A DNA stretch of 29,731 bases from JARRLC01 sp037387425 (lineage in GTDB: Bacteria; Pseudomonadota; Alphaproteobacteria; Rhizobiales; Rhodomicrobiaceae). The position numbers and the translations under genes are program-made. The stretch covers positions 1-29,731 of the forward strand of contig JARRLC010000022.1 of assembly GCA_037387425.1 (NCBI GenBank). The letters are read 5' to 3'. Positions 23,229-29,731 of the stretch are shown piece by piece. The notes beneath the pieces were generated by a model. That model was not told the origin of the DNA. It worked only from the letters and a program-made list of their open reading frames with translations, and made no database searches. Position 1 is the first letter of the stretch. Each line of letters opens with the position of its first letter.

Positions 23229-23334
23229 CTGTTTGAAGGGATACAGCTAAGTAGGCGCAAAACACCTTCGTTCTGTTGCAAGGGATGAAGAGCGGCCCAT
23301 GCCTCCAGCACGGCTCCTTTATCCCTTGAAACAG
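23229..23334. repeat. Three copies of a CTGTTNNAAGGGAT motif
   Basis: CTGTTTGAAGGGAT (23229-23242) and CTGTTGCAAGGGAT (23273-23286) are direct copies; the inverse of CTGTTTCAAGGGAT is at 23321-23334. The second and third pair as a 13-of-14-bp stem with a 34-base loop, and the first could compete for the same partner. They lie in the gap between two convergent genes. This could be a bidirectional terminator, a small structured RNA or a remnant of a repeated element. Confidence 0.5.
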
Positions 23335-23365
23335 CCCCTCTTGTGCTGAATATCAACAGGGCCAA

Positions 23366-24244
23366 CTACTCAGGCAATCGCTCAAGATATTCCGCTGCTT
23401 TTGCTGATCCCCGCCGCTTAGCTTTTTCATACCATTTCCTGGCCTGCGCTACATTTGGCTTAACGGTAATCGACACTGACGTCTCTTCCAGCTCTGTCGG
23501 ATCAAATGTACGGGCGAGAGAAACCATCGCCTCTTTTGAACCAAGATCAGCCGCCTTCCCGTAGAATCCGCGCGCGATATTTATGCTTCCTATTTGGAAA
23601 TACTCATTGCCTTTTTTCATTAGTTTGGCTATGCGCGGCTTATCTTTAGGAGAAACTTGTAACGGCGTTGTATCAGCTTCTGCCGTGGAACCAGTATTTG
23701 GGTTTTGGTCAGCATCAGCGTTCGTATCAGCGCCCGTGTAAGCAGTTTTCACTTGCGGCTGACTGTCAGGAGCTTTTTTTGCAGTATTTTGTTCCGATGG
23801 CTCAATAACGACAAGATCTAACGAGCTTTGCGCTAATACCGTTCCATCCAACGTCACGATGGATATAGAAAGTCTGCTTGTTAATCCTGTGCCGCCAAGC
23901 GAATTAATCCTCAGTTTAGGCAAATCTGATGGTTTTACACCCCAAACACCGGATTCAAAAGCGCGACCAGCGGTAAGCGCTATACTGGGCGGCAAGCCAC
24001 GAATAAGCACCATCGATTGTTTGGGCAAAGAACTCTGTGGCGAGATCTGAATCGGAAGAGGCACATTCTTGTTTGGTGGGATTTGAAACGTGGCGGGCAT
24101 GTTAATATAAAGAGGCGCAGGCCTAGATTGAGCCTTGGCTTTAGAAGTATCCCCCCACTCCCCACTTACTCCCAACATCGTAGCTGCCGCCACTATCAGT
24201 GCCCAGCTAACAGTTTTGGCACCGAATATATTGGGTGTTAACAT
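23366..24244 (-). CDS. Periplasmic protein with Sel1-like C-terminus
   Basis: 292 residues from the ATG at 24244, chosen because AGGAGGGGG lies immediately upstream; the longer frame from 24352 lacks a ribosome site. The start gives a signal peptide (hydrophobic V-S-W-A-L-I-V-A-A-A-T-M-L-G-V). Residues about 45-150 look like a beta-rich domain with P-L-P-I-Q-I-S-P, L-I-R-G-L-P and G-V-W-G-V. A Gln/Asp/Asn/Thr-rich linker follows, then Sel1/TPR-like helices: A-R-G-F-Y-G-K-A-A-D-L-G-S-K-E-A-M and A-R-K-W-Y-E-K-A-K-R-R-G-S-A-K-A-A. Sel1 repeats usually mediate protein contacts. Function unknown. It is convergent with the SGNH gene. Confidence 0.8.
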   Translation of the reverse strand: MLTPNIFGAKTVSWALIVAAATMLGVSGEWGDTSKAKAQSRPAPLYINMPATFQIPPNKNVPLPIQISPQSSLPKQSMVLIRGLPPSIALTAGRAFESGVWGVKPSDLPKLRINSLGGTGLTSRLSISIVTLDGTVLAQSSLDLVVIEPSEQNTAKKAPDSQPQVKTAYTGADTNADADQNPNTGSTAEADTTPLQVSPKDKPRIAKLMKKGNEYFQIGSINIARGFYGKAADLGSKEAMVSLARTFDPTELEETSVSITVKPNVAQARKWYEKAKRRGSAKAAEYLERLPE

Positions 24245-24852
24245 ATCCCCCTCCTTTCTATACTTTGAAAAGCAAGAGTACTCCGTAAATACATTACTGT
24301 ACCTAGAAGATGTTCCCCATACTCCAAACACCGCAAAGCTTGAGATACCCATCAGCTACCCTCAAATGGGCCAAACTTTCAATGCTCTGCTCCCCAACAA
24401 AAACATCTCAATATGACAACAAATTGTAGACATACCCCGCATGCCTAACAATTTCATCCTCCAACCGTTTTCGCCATCCCTCTGACCTCAACATATCAAT
24501 GAGGCATTAACGCGCTCAATTAATAGCCGCGTACTTTCGTATCACAAAAGTAACACGAAGCGAACAAATTCGCCCTACACATTCCGATGAGGAAAACAGC
24601 CGCCCGCCCCCGACTGTTACAAAAGGAAACAAAATTTCAAGTATTCATAATGAATATCGCATGATTTTTTAATGCGTTTCTAAAAGTTGCTTAGCTGTGA
24701 TACTAATTACTTATAGGTGTACATAGCGCGTAGTGAGGGGGTGCCTCGCTACAAAAATTCGGGCATTCGTAACAATGCGGATTTTCCGCTGGTTTTGCGG
24801 TAATATACCGCTTGCCCATTGCGAGAGGTACGGCGGACACGCCGTGGGGCAC
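24245..24852. other. Long intergenic region before the dynamin-like gene
   Basis: About 600 bases, mostly AT-rich up to 24720. It contains the leader of the leftward Sel1-like gene and the promoter of the rightward GTPase gene. The frame upstream of 24853 is open back to 24733, but its residues are Cys/Arg/Gly-rich and unlike the protein that follows, so I treat it as untranslated leader with some doubt. No RNA gene or repeat was recognised. Confidence 0.45.
24687..24716 (+). promoter_or_regulatory. Possible promoter of the dynamin-like gene
   Basis: TTGCTT (24687-24692) and TTATAG (24711-24716) are 18 bases apart in an AT-rich stretch. If used, transcription would begin near 24723, leaving a leader of about 130 bases before the ATG at 24853. 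Confidence 0.35.
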
Positions 24853-27054
24853 ATGGCCTACCACACACAGTTCAGACTTGAAGTGGAAGAACACGCGGCG
24901 AATGACAGTATGACTTGGTATGTTGGCGCCGAGTTACAGCATGTCACACAAGAACTGACAGCTATCGGCACCGAATTACAACATGTACTAGGAGATAAGC
25001 TTGCGCCAATCGTCGGCGAAGCGATTGAGGCCGTGAATAAACAACACAGCCGCATCGCTATTCTTGGCCTGCCGCAAACTGGCAAGACCTCGTTTGTCAA
25101 CGCGCTCATTCAGCGCCCTAACCTCCTGCCAACCGACGTTAATCCCTGGACGAGCGTTGTTTCCCGCCTGCACTTCGCGCTTCCAGAATCCCCTCAAAAC
25201 GGAGCGCTGTTTACATTTTTCGGACAAGACGAATGGCAACGCCTGGCTCTTGAAGCCGGGAACCTGCAAGCATTAGCCTCGCGTCTTATTCCTCAGGAAG
25301 GACAAGAGGCGCATTTCGTCGATCCCCAACATGTCACTGAAGCGCGGCTCTGCAAATATTACCAGCTCCTATTCGGCCAGGACCGCTGGCACGATGTCGT
25401 CACGCGCGATGTCATCGACAGCTATATTCGTCTTAGCCAAAATGTCGATGAACCGAACATGGAATTGATGCCGCGTCGCTATGCCGACATCACCAAAACC
25501 GCTGATCTGTTCTTTGACGCCGCTCCATTCGCCTGCCCTGCCACGGTCATCGATACGCCGGGCATTAACGAAACCACACATATGCGCGACGATTTCACGC
25601 TCAGCAGCATAGAAGACGCAGATGTCTACGTGGTTGTCATGTCGGCGCTGAACCCGCTTTCCTCTGGCGATCTGGCATTACTGCGCATGCTCATCGGCGC
25701 GCACCAAAGCCGTATCGTTATCTTCCTTAACAAAATTGACGGCATTTCCAGTATCGACAGCGGCAAGGAAGCTCTGATTTCAGGCGTGCAACAAACGCTG
25801 GCCAAGGAATTCCCAGGCGTAAATATCCCGGTGCTGGCTGGAAGCACGCATTGGGCTAACGCCGCGCTCGATTTATCGCAAACCGACCTTGAACACATCT
25901 GGCAGCCAGAACTCATCGCTTATGCGCACAGTATCGGCGCGCTGGAGCCTAACGAACCAACTGCGCTTAGCGGATACAGGGCAATCAGTCGTGAACGTCT
26001 CAGCGATGTGCTCTATGCCTGTTCGGGCGCTCCCGCTATCATTTCGGCCATCTCGCACATGATGCTGCACGGCTCGGTGGGATACTGGCTGAATCAGCTT
26101 AGCGCAGCACTGCTCACCGCAGTCGAAAACATGAATGACGACGCGCGCAAAGAAGCCGGAGCCCTCAAAGCGCTTCTCAGTATCGGAGGCGATACTCAGC
26201 CTTTGACGCCCGCGTTAGCGCCAGAGCCTAAACCCGACCTCAGTAAGAAGCTGACACAGCTCAAACTTGCCATCAGCGACGTGGAAAACTATCTGCTCAC
26301 CGCGGAAGAATGGCTGCGCCAGGAAACCCTCGTAACCATCGATGCCTTGCGAACCTCGCTGAATGAGGATGTGCAGACTTTCGCGGCGCACCAGGGAGCC
26401 ACTGTCCCGCCCCTGTGGCTGCGCGGTCAGCACATTCAACCATGGGTCTGCAATCTGCAGCCGATGCGCGACAGAATAGAAGAACAGCTTCTCAGATCGT
26501 TCTGGGAGACTGGCAACCTGCTCAACGACGCCCAGCGGCAAGCAGCCCCAGAACTCAAACGCATGATATCGGAGGCGGCGTCCGATCTCGCTTTGCCGTC
26601 CGCGTCTACTTCGCTAATGAGCTTCAGCCTGAAACCATCGTTCTCCACGCCGGAAACGACCATTATTTTCGACCTCGAAGACGACAAATGGCTAGACGTG
26701 CAGTCAGCCAATGAAACTGCACTGAAAATTGAAGAAATCGTCGCCGCCGAATTAAGCCCTGTCGTTACCAAACTCGTTGCCGCAGCGTCCGATGAACTGC
26801 AAACATATGTCGCGACGGGGATCAGGAAGTTTTTCGCGCGCTACCTGAGCGTGGTGGAAAAAGCCGCCATAGGGGAAGAAAAACGGCTTTCCCGCCTGCA
26901 AGACAGCGTGTTGTCGTCCAGACAGTCCACGGCTAGCGCAAATCCTGATCCGCACGAAAAGCTTAAAAGGGCACGCGAACGGCTTGCGGATGGGGAAGAG
27001 CTCATCCGCAGGCTCACAGCATGTATCGAGCTGCAACAGCAGCCGGTCGCGTGA
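24853..27054 (+). CDS. Dynamin-like GTPase
   Basis: About 733 residues from the ATG at 24853. The GTPase domain has the P-loop GLPQTGKTS (72-80), switch/G3 DTPGINETTH (from Asp234) and G4 NKID (293-296), followed by long, mostly helical sequence to the end. That layout fits the bacterial dynamin family (membrane-remodelling GTPases). No membrane segment is obvious; the C-terminus is coiled-coil-like with many charged residues. The start is uncertain: alternatives are GTG 24733, ATG 24775 and ATG 24910, none with a good Shine-Dalgarno. Bacterial dynamins often come in adjacent pairs; here there is one. Function unknown: membrane fusion, stress repair or phage defence are possibilities. Confidence 0.82.
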   Translation: MAYHTQFRLEVEEHAANDSMTWYVGAELQHVTQELTAIGTELQHVLGDKLAPIVGEAIEAVNKQHSRIAILGLPQTGKTSFVNALIQRPNLLPTDVNPWTSVVSRLHFALPESPQNGALFTFFGQDEWQRLALEAGNLQALASRLIPQEGQEAHFVDPQHVTEARLCKYYQLLFGQDRWHDVVTRDVIDSYIRLSQNVDEPNMELMPRRYADITKTADLFFDAAPFACPATVIDTPGINETTHMRDDFTLSSIEDADVYVVVMSALNPLSSGDLALLRMLIGAHQSRIVIFLNKIDGISSIDSGKEALISGVQQTLAKEFPGVNIPVLAGSTHWANAALDLSQTDLEHIWQPELIAYAHSIGALEPNEPTALSGYRAISRERLSDVLYACSGAPAIISAISHMMLHGSVGYWLNQLSAALLTAVENMNDDARKEAGALKALLSIGGDTQPLTPALAPEPKPDLSKKLTQLKLAISDVENYLLTAEEWLRQETLVTIDALRTSLNEDVQTFAAHQGATVPPLWLRGQHIQPWVCNLQPMRDRIEEQLLRSFWETGNLLNDAQRQAAPELKRMISEAASDLALPSASTSLMSFSLKPSFSTPETTIIFDLEDDKWLDVQSANETALKIEEIVAAELSPVVTKLVAAASDELQTYVATGIRKFFARYLSVVEKAAIGEEKRLSRLQDSVLSSRQSTASANPDPHEKLKRARERLADGEELIRRLTACIELQQQPVA

Positions 27055-27088
27055 TAGTTGTTTACTCCGTTCGTGCGAGCGCGTGGTA

Positions 27089-27832
27089 TCAGCTTTCGTT
27101 GCCACTGCGCGCATGCGGAGACAGCCAGCGCCCTGCATACACGCCCACAACCGCGCCAGCAATCTGACACACGGCGATTATCCCGGCGTCTTGCAAGCGG
27201 ATCGCGGTGAAGCTATCCGTAAGCGTGCGCGCCAGCGTAATAGCCGGGTTGGCGAACGACATCGACGGCATAATCAGCGATAGCGCCAGCAAAACAAGGC
27301 CGCCAACCAGAGCAACCGTCAACGGCGTACTTTTGCGCAAATCGCGCATCACCATAACGAAGAACGCCCCCGCCACGAATTCGCCGCCCCAAATGCCTTG
27401 GCCCGTCTGAATTTGCGTCGCAACCTGCACCAGGCCGGTATTCGTGACCAGATGCGCCAACATAACGCCCAACACCGCCGCCGCCATCTGAGCCGCTGAC
27501 GCCAACAGCGCTTGCATGAGGGGCGCGCGCCCTTCCAGAACGTCGGCCAGCGCCATCAACGGGGTGAACGCAAATGGCGCCACACGGAAAAACGCCAGCC
27601 TCAGCGCCACGAACGCGGACACGCCAGCCAAACTCGTTATCAGCATGGCAATGGCGACGTTTCCGCCCGCGAACCGCTCAGCCAGAATGCCTGCCGCCAC
27701 GATTGAGAACATCAGCACGCCTGCGCCCAGCCCCTCGGCGACCAGCATGCGCGTCATATCCACCGATGCATTCGCTGTATCTGCTGTATCCACGGCTTCG
27801 GCTGCCTGCCCCTCAGACAGCTTCTTTGGCAT
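27089..27832 (-). CDS. MIP/aquaporin-family channel with altered first NPA
   Basis: A 247-residue membrane protein with six hydrophobic segments plus two half-helices. The second NPA is intact (N195-P196-A197 in F-A-N-P-A-I-T-L-A-R). Where the first NPA is expected the sequence reads T90-P91-L92 (F-A-F-T-P-L-M-A-L-A-D-V). The residue after the second NPA is Ile rather than the Arg of classical water channels, as in the branch often linked with arsenite. About 25 polar residues precede the first helix. GAGGAGAAGG precedes the ATG, and the start overlaps bolA by 20 bases, so the two are probably co-transcribed. Substrate cannot be told from sequence. Confidence 0.8.
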   Translation of the reverse strand: MPKKLSEGQAAEAVDTADTANASVDMTRMLVAEGLGAGVLMFSIVAAGILAERFAGGNVAIAMLITSLAGVSAFVALRLAFFRVAPFAFTPLMALADVLEGRAPLMQALLASAAQMAAAVLGVMLAHLVTNTGLVQVATQIQTGQGIWGGEFVAGAFFVMVMRDLRKSTPLTVALVGGLVLLALSLIMPSMSFANPAITLARTLTDSFTAIRLQDAGIIAVCQIAGAVVGVYAGRWLSPHARSGNES

Positions 27833-28109
27833 TTGCCTTCTCCTCTTCCGGCGTCAATGCCGTGATCGCGAGCGCGTGAATTCCGCCCGCCATTTCTTGC
27901 GCCAAGGCTTCATACACCATCCGATGGCGCTCTACACGCGAACGTCCTACGAACGAATCAGCAACGATAGTCACAGCAAAATGCGTCTCTTTTGCCTCGT
28001 CCCGGCCGTGCCGGTCTTGATGTTCCGCATGCTTTTCCGAGAAATCAGACACGGAAACCCGTTGTGGCGCAAAGGCATCAACGAGCTTACTTTGAATCTT
28101 TTGTTCCAT
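27813..28109 (-). CDS. bolA: BolA-family protein
   Basis: A 98-residue BolA protein: I-Q-S-K-L-V-D-A-F-A-P near the start, the conserved H-F-A-V-T-I-V-A-D-S-F, then R-V-E-R-H-R-M-V-Y-E-A-L-A-Q-E-M and G-G-I-H-A-L-A-I-T-A. BolA proteins work with monothiol glutaredoxins in Fe-S cluster handling. The ATG at 28109 is chosen with GAAAGG 9 bases upstream; an ATG at 28115 is an alternative. In alphaproteobacteria bolA commonly lies divergent to a J-domain gene followed by cobS, as here. Confidence 0.92.
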   Translation of the reverse strand: MEQKIQSKLVDAFAPQRVSVSDFSEKHAEHQDRHGRDEAKETHFAVTIVADSFVGRSRVERHRMVYEALAQEMAGGIHALAITALTPEEEKANAKEAV

Positions 28110-28282
28110 TTGCATCAACCTTTCAGAAAATTTACAGCATTTATTCAGAGTGAGAGTTCTTCACTTATAGGCGAACCACAGGACTTGTTTCCGTCCTAAC
28201 GAAGCAGCATAATCATCGTGAGGATCAGGTGACTCACCGCTTGCTCGTAACTCTAATAAGCGTTGTTTTGGATATATGACGA

Positions 28283-28921
28283 ATGAAACTCGATTCAAAA
28301 TATTTTGATAGCATCCGAATCAAACCGGATGAGGATCGGGTTGAAGACCATACGCCGCTATGCGAATGGCCCGGTTGCAAGAACCCCGGAACGCATCGTG
28401 CGCCAAAAGGACGCGGGCATGAAGGCGAATACCATCTGTTCTGCATCGACCATGTGCGCGAGTACAACAAATCTTACAATTACTTCTCAGGCATGAAAGA
28501 CGACGACGTCGCAGCATATCAAAAAGCTTCCGTCACCGGACACCGCCCAACTTGGTCATCAGGCGTAAACGCCTGGGCCTCAACAGGTTTTCGCTCCGCT
28601 GCGCAGCCATTCATGAACGGCTTCAACAAGGATTTCGAAACCATCGATCCGCTGGGCCTGTTCGGCATGTCAGGACATCAGCAGACCAACAATGCCGACG
28701 GTCATGACAAACCGCGACGCGTTATAGGCAACGCCGAACGACGCAGTTTGCGCGTTCTCGATCTGGGCGACGATGCCACGCCAGCCGAAATCAAAGCGCG
28801 TTTCAAAGTGCTGGTAAAACGCCATCACCCAGACGGAAATGGCGGTGATCGTACGTCTGAAGACACGCTTCGCGAAGTTATCCAAGCCTACAATTATCTC
28901 AAGCAGGCTGGCTTTTGCTGA
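28283..28921 (+). CDS. J-domain (DnaJ-like) protein
   Basis: A 212-residue protein with a C-terminal J domain (about 155-212) containing the Hsp70-stimulating H-P-D in V-K-R-H-H-P-D-G-N-G-G-D-R. The N-terminal half has Cys/His motifs C-E-W-P-G-C and F-C-I-D-H-V-R-E-Y-N-K-S-Y-N-Y-F, which may bind metal. The central part is variable. This type sits upstream of cobS in many alphaproteobacteria; it may assist assembly of the cobaltochelatase, but that is inference from position. The Shine-Dalgarno is weak. Confidence 0.9.
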   Translation: MKLDSKYFDSIRIKPDEDRVEDHTPLCEWPGCKNPGTHRAPKGRGHEGEYHLFCIDHVREYNKSYNYFSGMKDDDVAAYQKASVTGHRPTWSSGVNAWASTGFRSAAQPFMNGFNKDFETIDPLGLFGMSGHQQTNNADGHDKPRRVIGNAERRSLRVLDLGDDATPAEIKARFKVLVKRHHPDGNGGDRTSEDTLREVIQAYNYLKQAGFC

Positions 28922-29039
28922 AAACTTGCCTATAAACCTAAACTCGAATGCCGCCGAACGCATAAGAGGGCTTTCCCCTTGCCGACGAGAACAAAAGGCA
29001 TCGGCGGCTCAAAACAGACATGGAATATGGAATAGACGC

Positions 29040-29731
29040 ATGCCAGCCAAGGGAACGGAACAAAGCAAACTGCCAGATATCAAAATTTCGGCTAGCCAAG
29101 TGTTCGGCATCGATACCGACATGCAAGTGCCAGCATTTTCCGCTGTCGAGGAGCACGTGCCGGAAATTGACCCGGATTACCGCTTCAACCGCGAAACAAC
29201 GCTCGCCATACTCGCAGGCTTTGCACATAACCGCCGCGTGATGATCCAGGGCTATCACGGCACCGGCAAATCCACGCATATCGAGCAGGTGGCGGCGCGG
29301 CTCAACTGGCCTTGCGTGCGTATCAACCTGGACAGCCACATCTCGCGTATCGACTTGGTCGGCAAGGACGCTATCGTCATTCGCGACGGCCAGCAGATTA
29401 CTGAGTTCCGCGAAGGCATTTTGCCATGGGCGCTGCAATCCAATACCGCGCTGGTGTTCGACGAATACGATGCCGGGCGTCCGGATGTGATGTTCGTTAT
29501 TCAGCGTGTTCTGGAGGTTTCCGGACGGCTGACGCTCCTTGACCAGAGCAAGGTGATCCGTCCCCATCCATCGTTCCGGCTGTTTGCGACCACGAACACC
29601 ATCGGCCTGGGCGACACTTCGGGGCTGTATCACGGCACGCAGCAGATCAACCAGGGTCAGATGGACCGTTGGTCAATTGTGGCGACGCTCAACTACCTGC
29701 CGCATGATGATGAAGTGAACATCGTGCTGTC
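29040..29731 (+). CDS. cobS: Cobaltochelatase subunit CobS (partial, 5' part)
   Basis: The frame from ATG 29040 runs 230 codons to the window edge without a stop. It is a MoxR-like AAA+ ATPase: Walker A GYHGTGKST at 71-79, then R-I-N-L-D-S-H-I-S-R-I-D-L-V-G-K-D, Walker B A-L-V-F-D-E-Y-D-A-G-R-P-D, and A-T-T-N-T-I-G-L-G-D-T-S-G-L-Y-H-G-T-Q-Q-I-N-Q. This is CobS, the ATPase partner of CobN/CobT that inserts cobalt into hydrogenobyrinate diamide in aerobic B12 synthesis. The full protein is about 330 residues, so roughly a third is missing. Confidence 0.95.
   Translation, partial: MPAKGTEQSKLPDIKISASQVFGIDTDMQVPAFSAVEEHVPEIDPDYRFNRETTLAILAGFAHNRRVMIQGYHGTGKSTHIEQVAARLNWPCVRINLDSHISRIDLVGKDAIVIRDGQQITEFREGILPWALQSNTALVFDEYDAGRPDVMFVIQRVLEVSGRLTLLDQSKVIRPHPSFRLFATTNTIGLGDTSGLYHGTQQINQGQMDRWSIVATLNYLPHDDEVNIVL

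Noticed and set aside
23111..23365. A minus-strand frame of 84 codons after the SGNH gene
   Set aside because: It overlaps the end of the SGNH gene and the triple-repeat structure, and has no ribosome site; treated as non-coding.
24502..24522. TTAA...TTAA pairs resembling CtrA boxes (also near 14384)
   Set aside because: Spacing is 9 or 10 bases rather than the required 7.
27516..28199. A 227-codon plus-strand frame opposite the aquaporin and bolA genes
   Set aside because: Both minus-strand genes have clear family motifs and ribosome sites; this frame has only low-complexity Ala/Ser/Arg composition.
28950..29008. Inverted repeat GCCGCCGA / TCGGCGGC between the J-domain gene and cobS
   Set aside because: The stem is 8 bp with a loop of 43 bases and no T run, so a terminator or regulatory role is not supported.

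Overview
This window is chromosomal DNA of an alphaproteobacterium. The evidence is a CcrM-type GANTC methyltransferase with a TTAA-N7-TTAA (CtrA-type) box upstream, a pyruvate dehydrogenase operon whose E1 beta carries its own lipoyl domain, a lipid A/Kdo gene group with DUF4170 and DUF374, and a BolA / J-domain / CobS neighbourhood. One short intergenic stretch resembles the RIME / Bru-RS repeats of Rhizobiales, and one operon has an Irr-type iron control element. I cannot name the genus from sequence alone. No phage, plasmid, IS transposase, CRISPR array or tRNA was recognised.

Layout: (1) 1-2.8 kb: the start of a possible leftward gene, ccrM, a leftward zinc-ribbon protein, RNase P RNA (rnpB) and a DUF2892 membrane protein. 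(2) 2.9-8.7 kb: the PDH operon pdhA-pdhB-(small membrane protein)-pdhC-lpdA. (3) 8.6-9.6 kb: two leftward DUF805 paralogues; the first lacks its C-terminal end and overlaps lpdA. (4) 9.9-13.4 kb: folP, glmM and ubiA (folate, peptidoglycan/LPS precursor, ubiquinone). (5) 13.5-17.8 kb: an inositol-monophosphatase-family protein, DUF4170, a fused DUF374-WaaA protein and lpxK, i.e. a lipid A/Kdo assembly group. (6) 17.9-20.9 kb, leftward: a rubrerythrin and an HdrD-like Fe-S protein under a promoter with an Irr-type palindrome, then a repeat element lying between the arms of a terminator-like hairpin, then a Tat-exported alpha carbonic anhydrase. (7) 21.2-27.1 kb, the least conventional part: a large secreted SGNH hydrolase, a triple 14-base motif, a periplasmic Sel1-like protein and a single dynamin-like GTPase. 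(8) 27.1-29.7 kb: an aquaporin-family channel with an altered first NPA motif, bolA, a J-domain protein and the 5' part of cobS.

Most genes are core metabolism and envelope biogenesis. The best candidates for something new are the membrane protein embedded in the PDH operon, the DUF374-WaaA fusion, the apparent AUC start codon of the phosphatase gene, the Irr-type site in the rubrerythrin promoter, the repeat inserted in a terminator, and the SGNH / Sel1 / dynamin-like stretch. I found no complete defence or mobile system.
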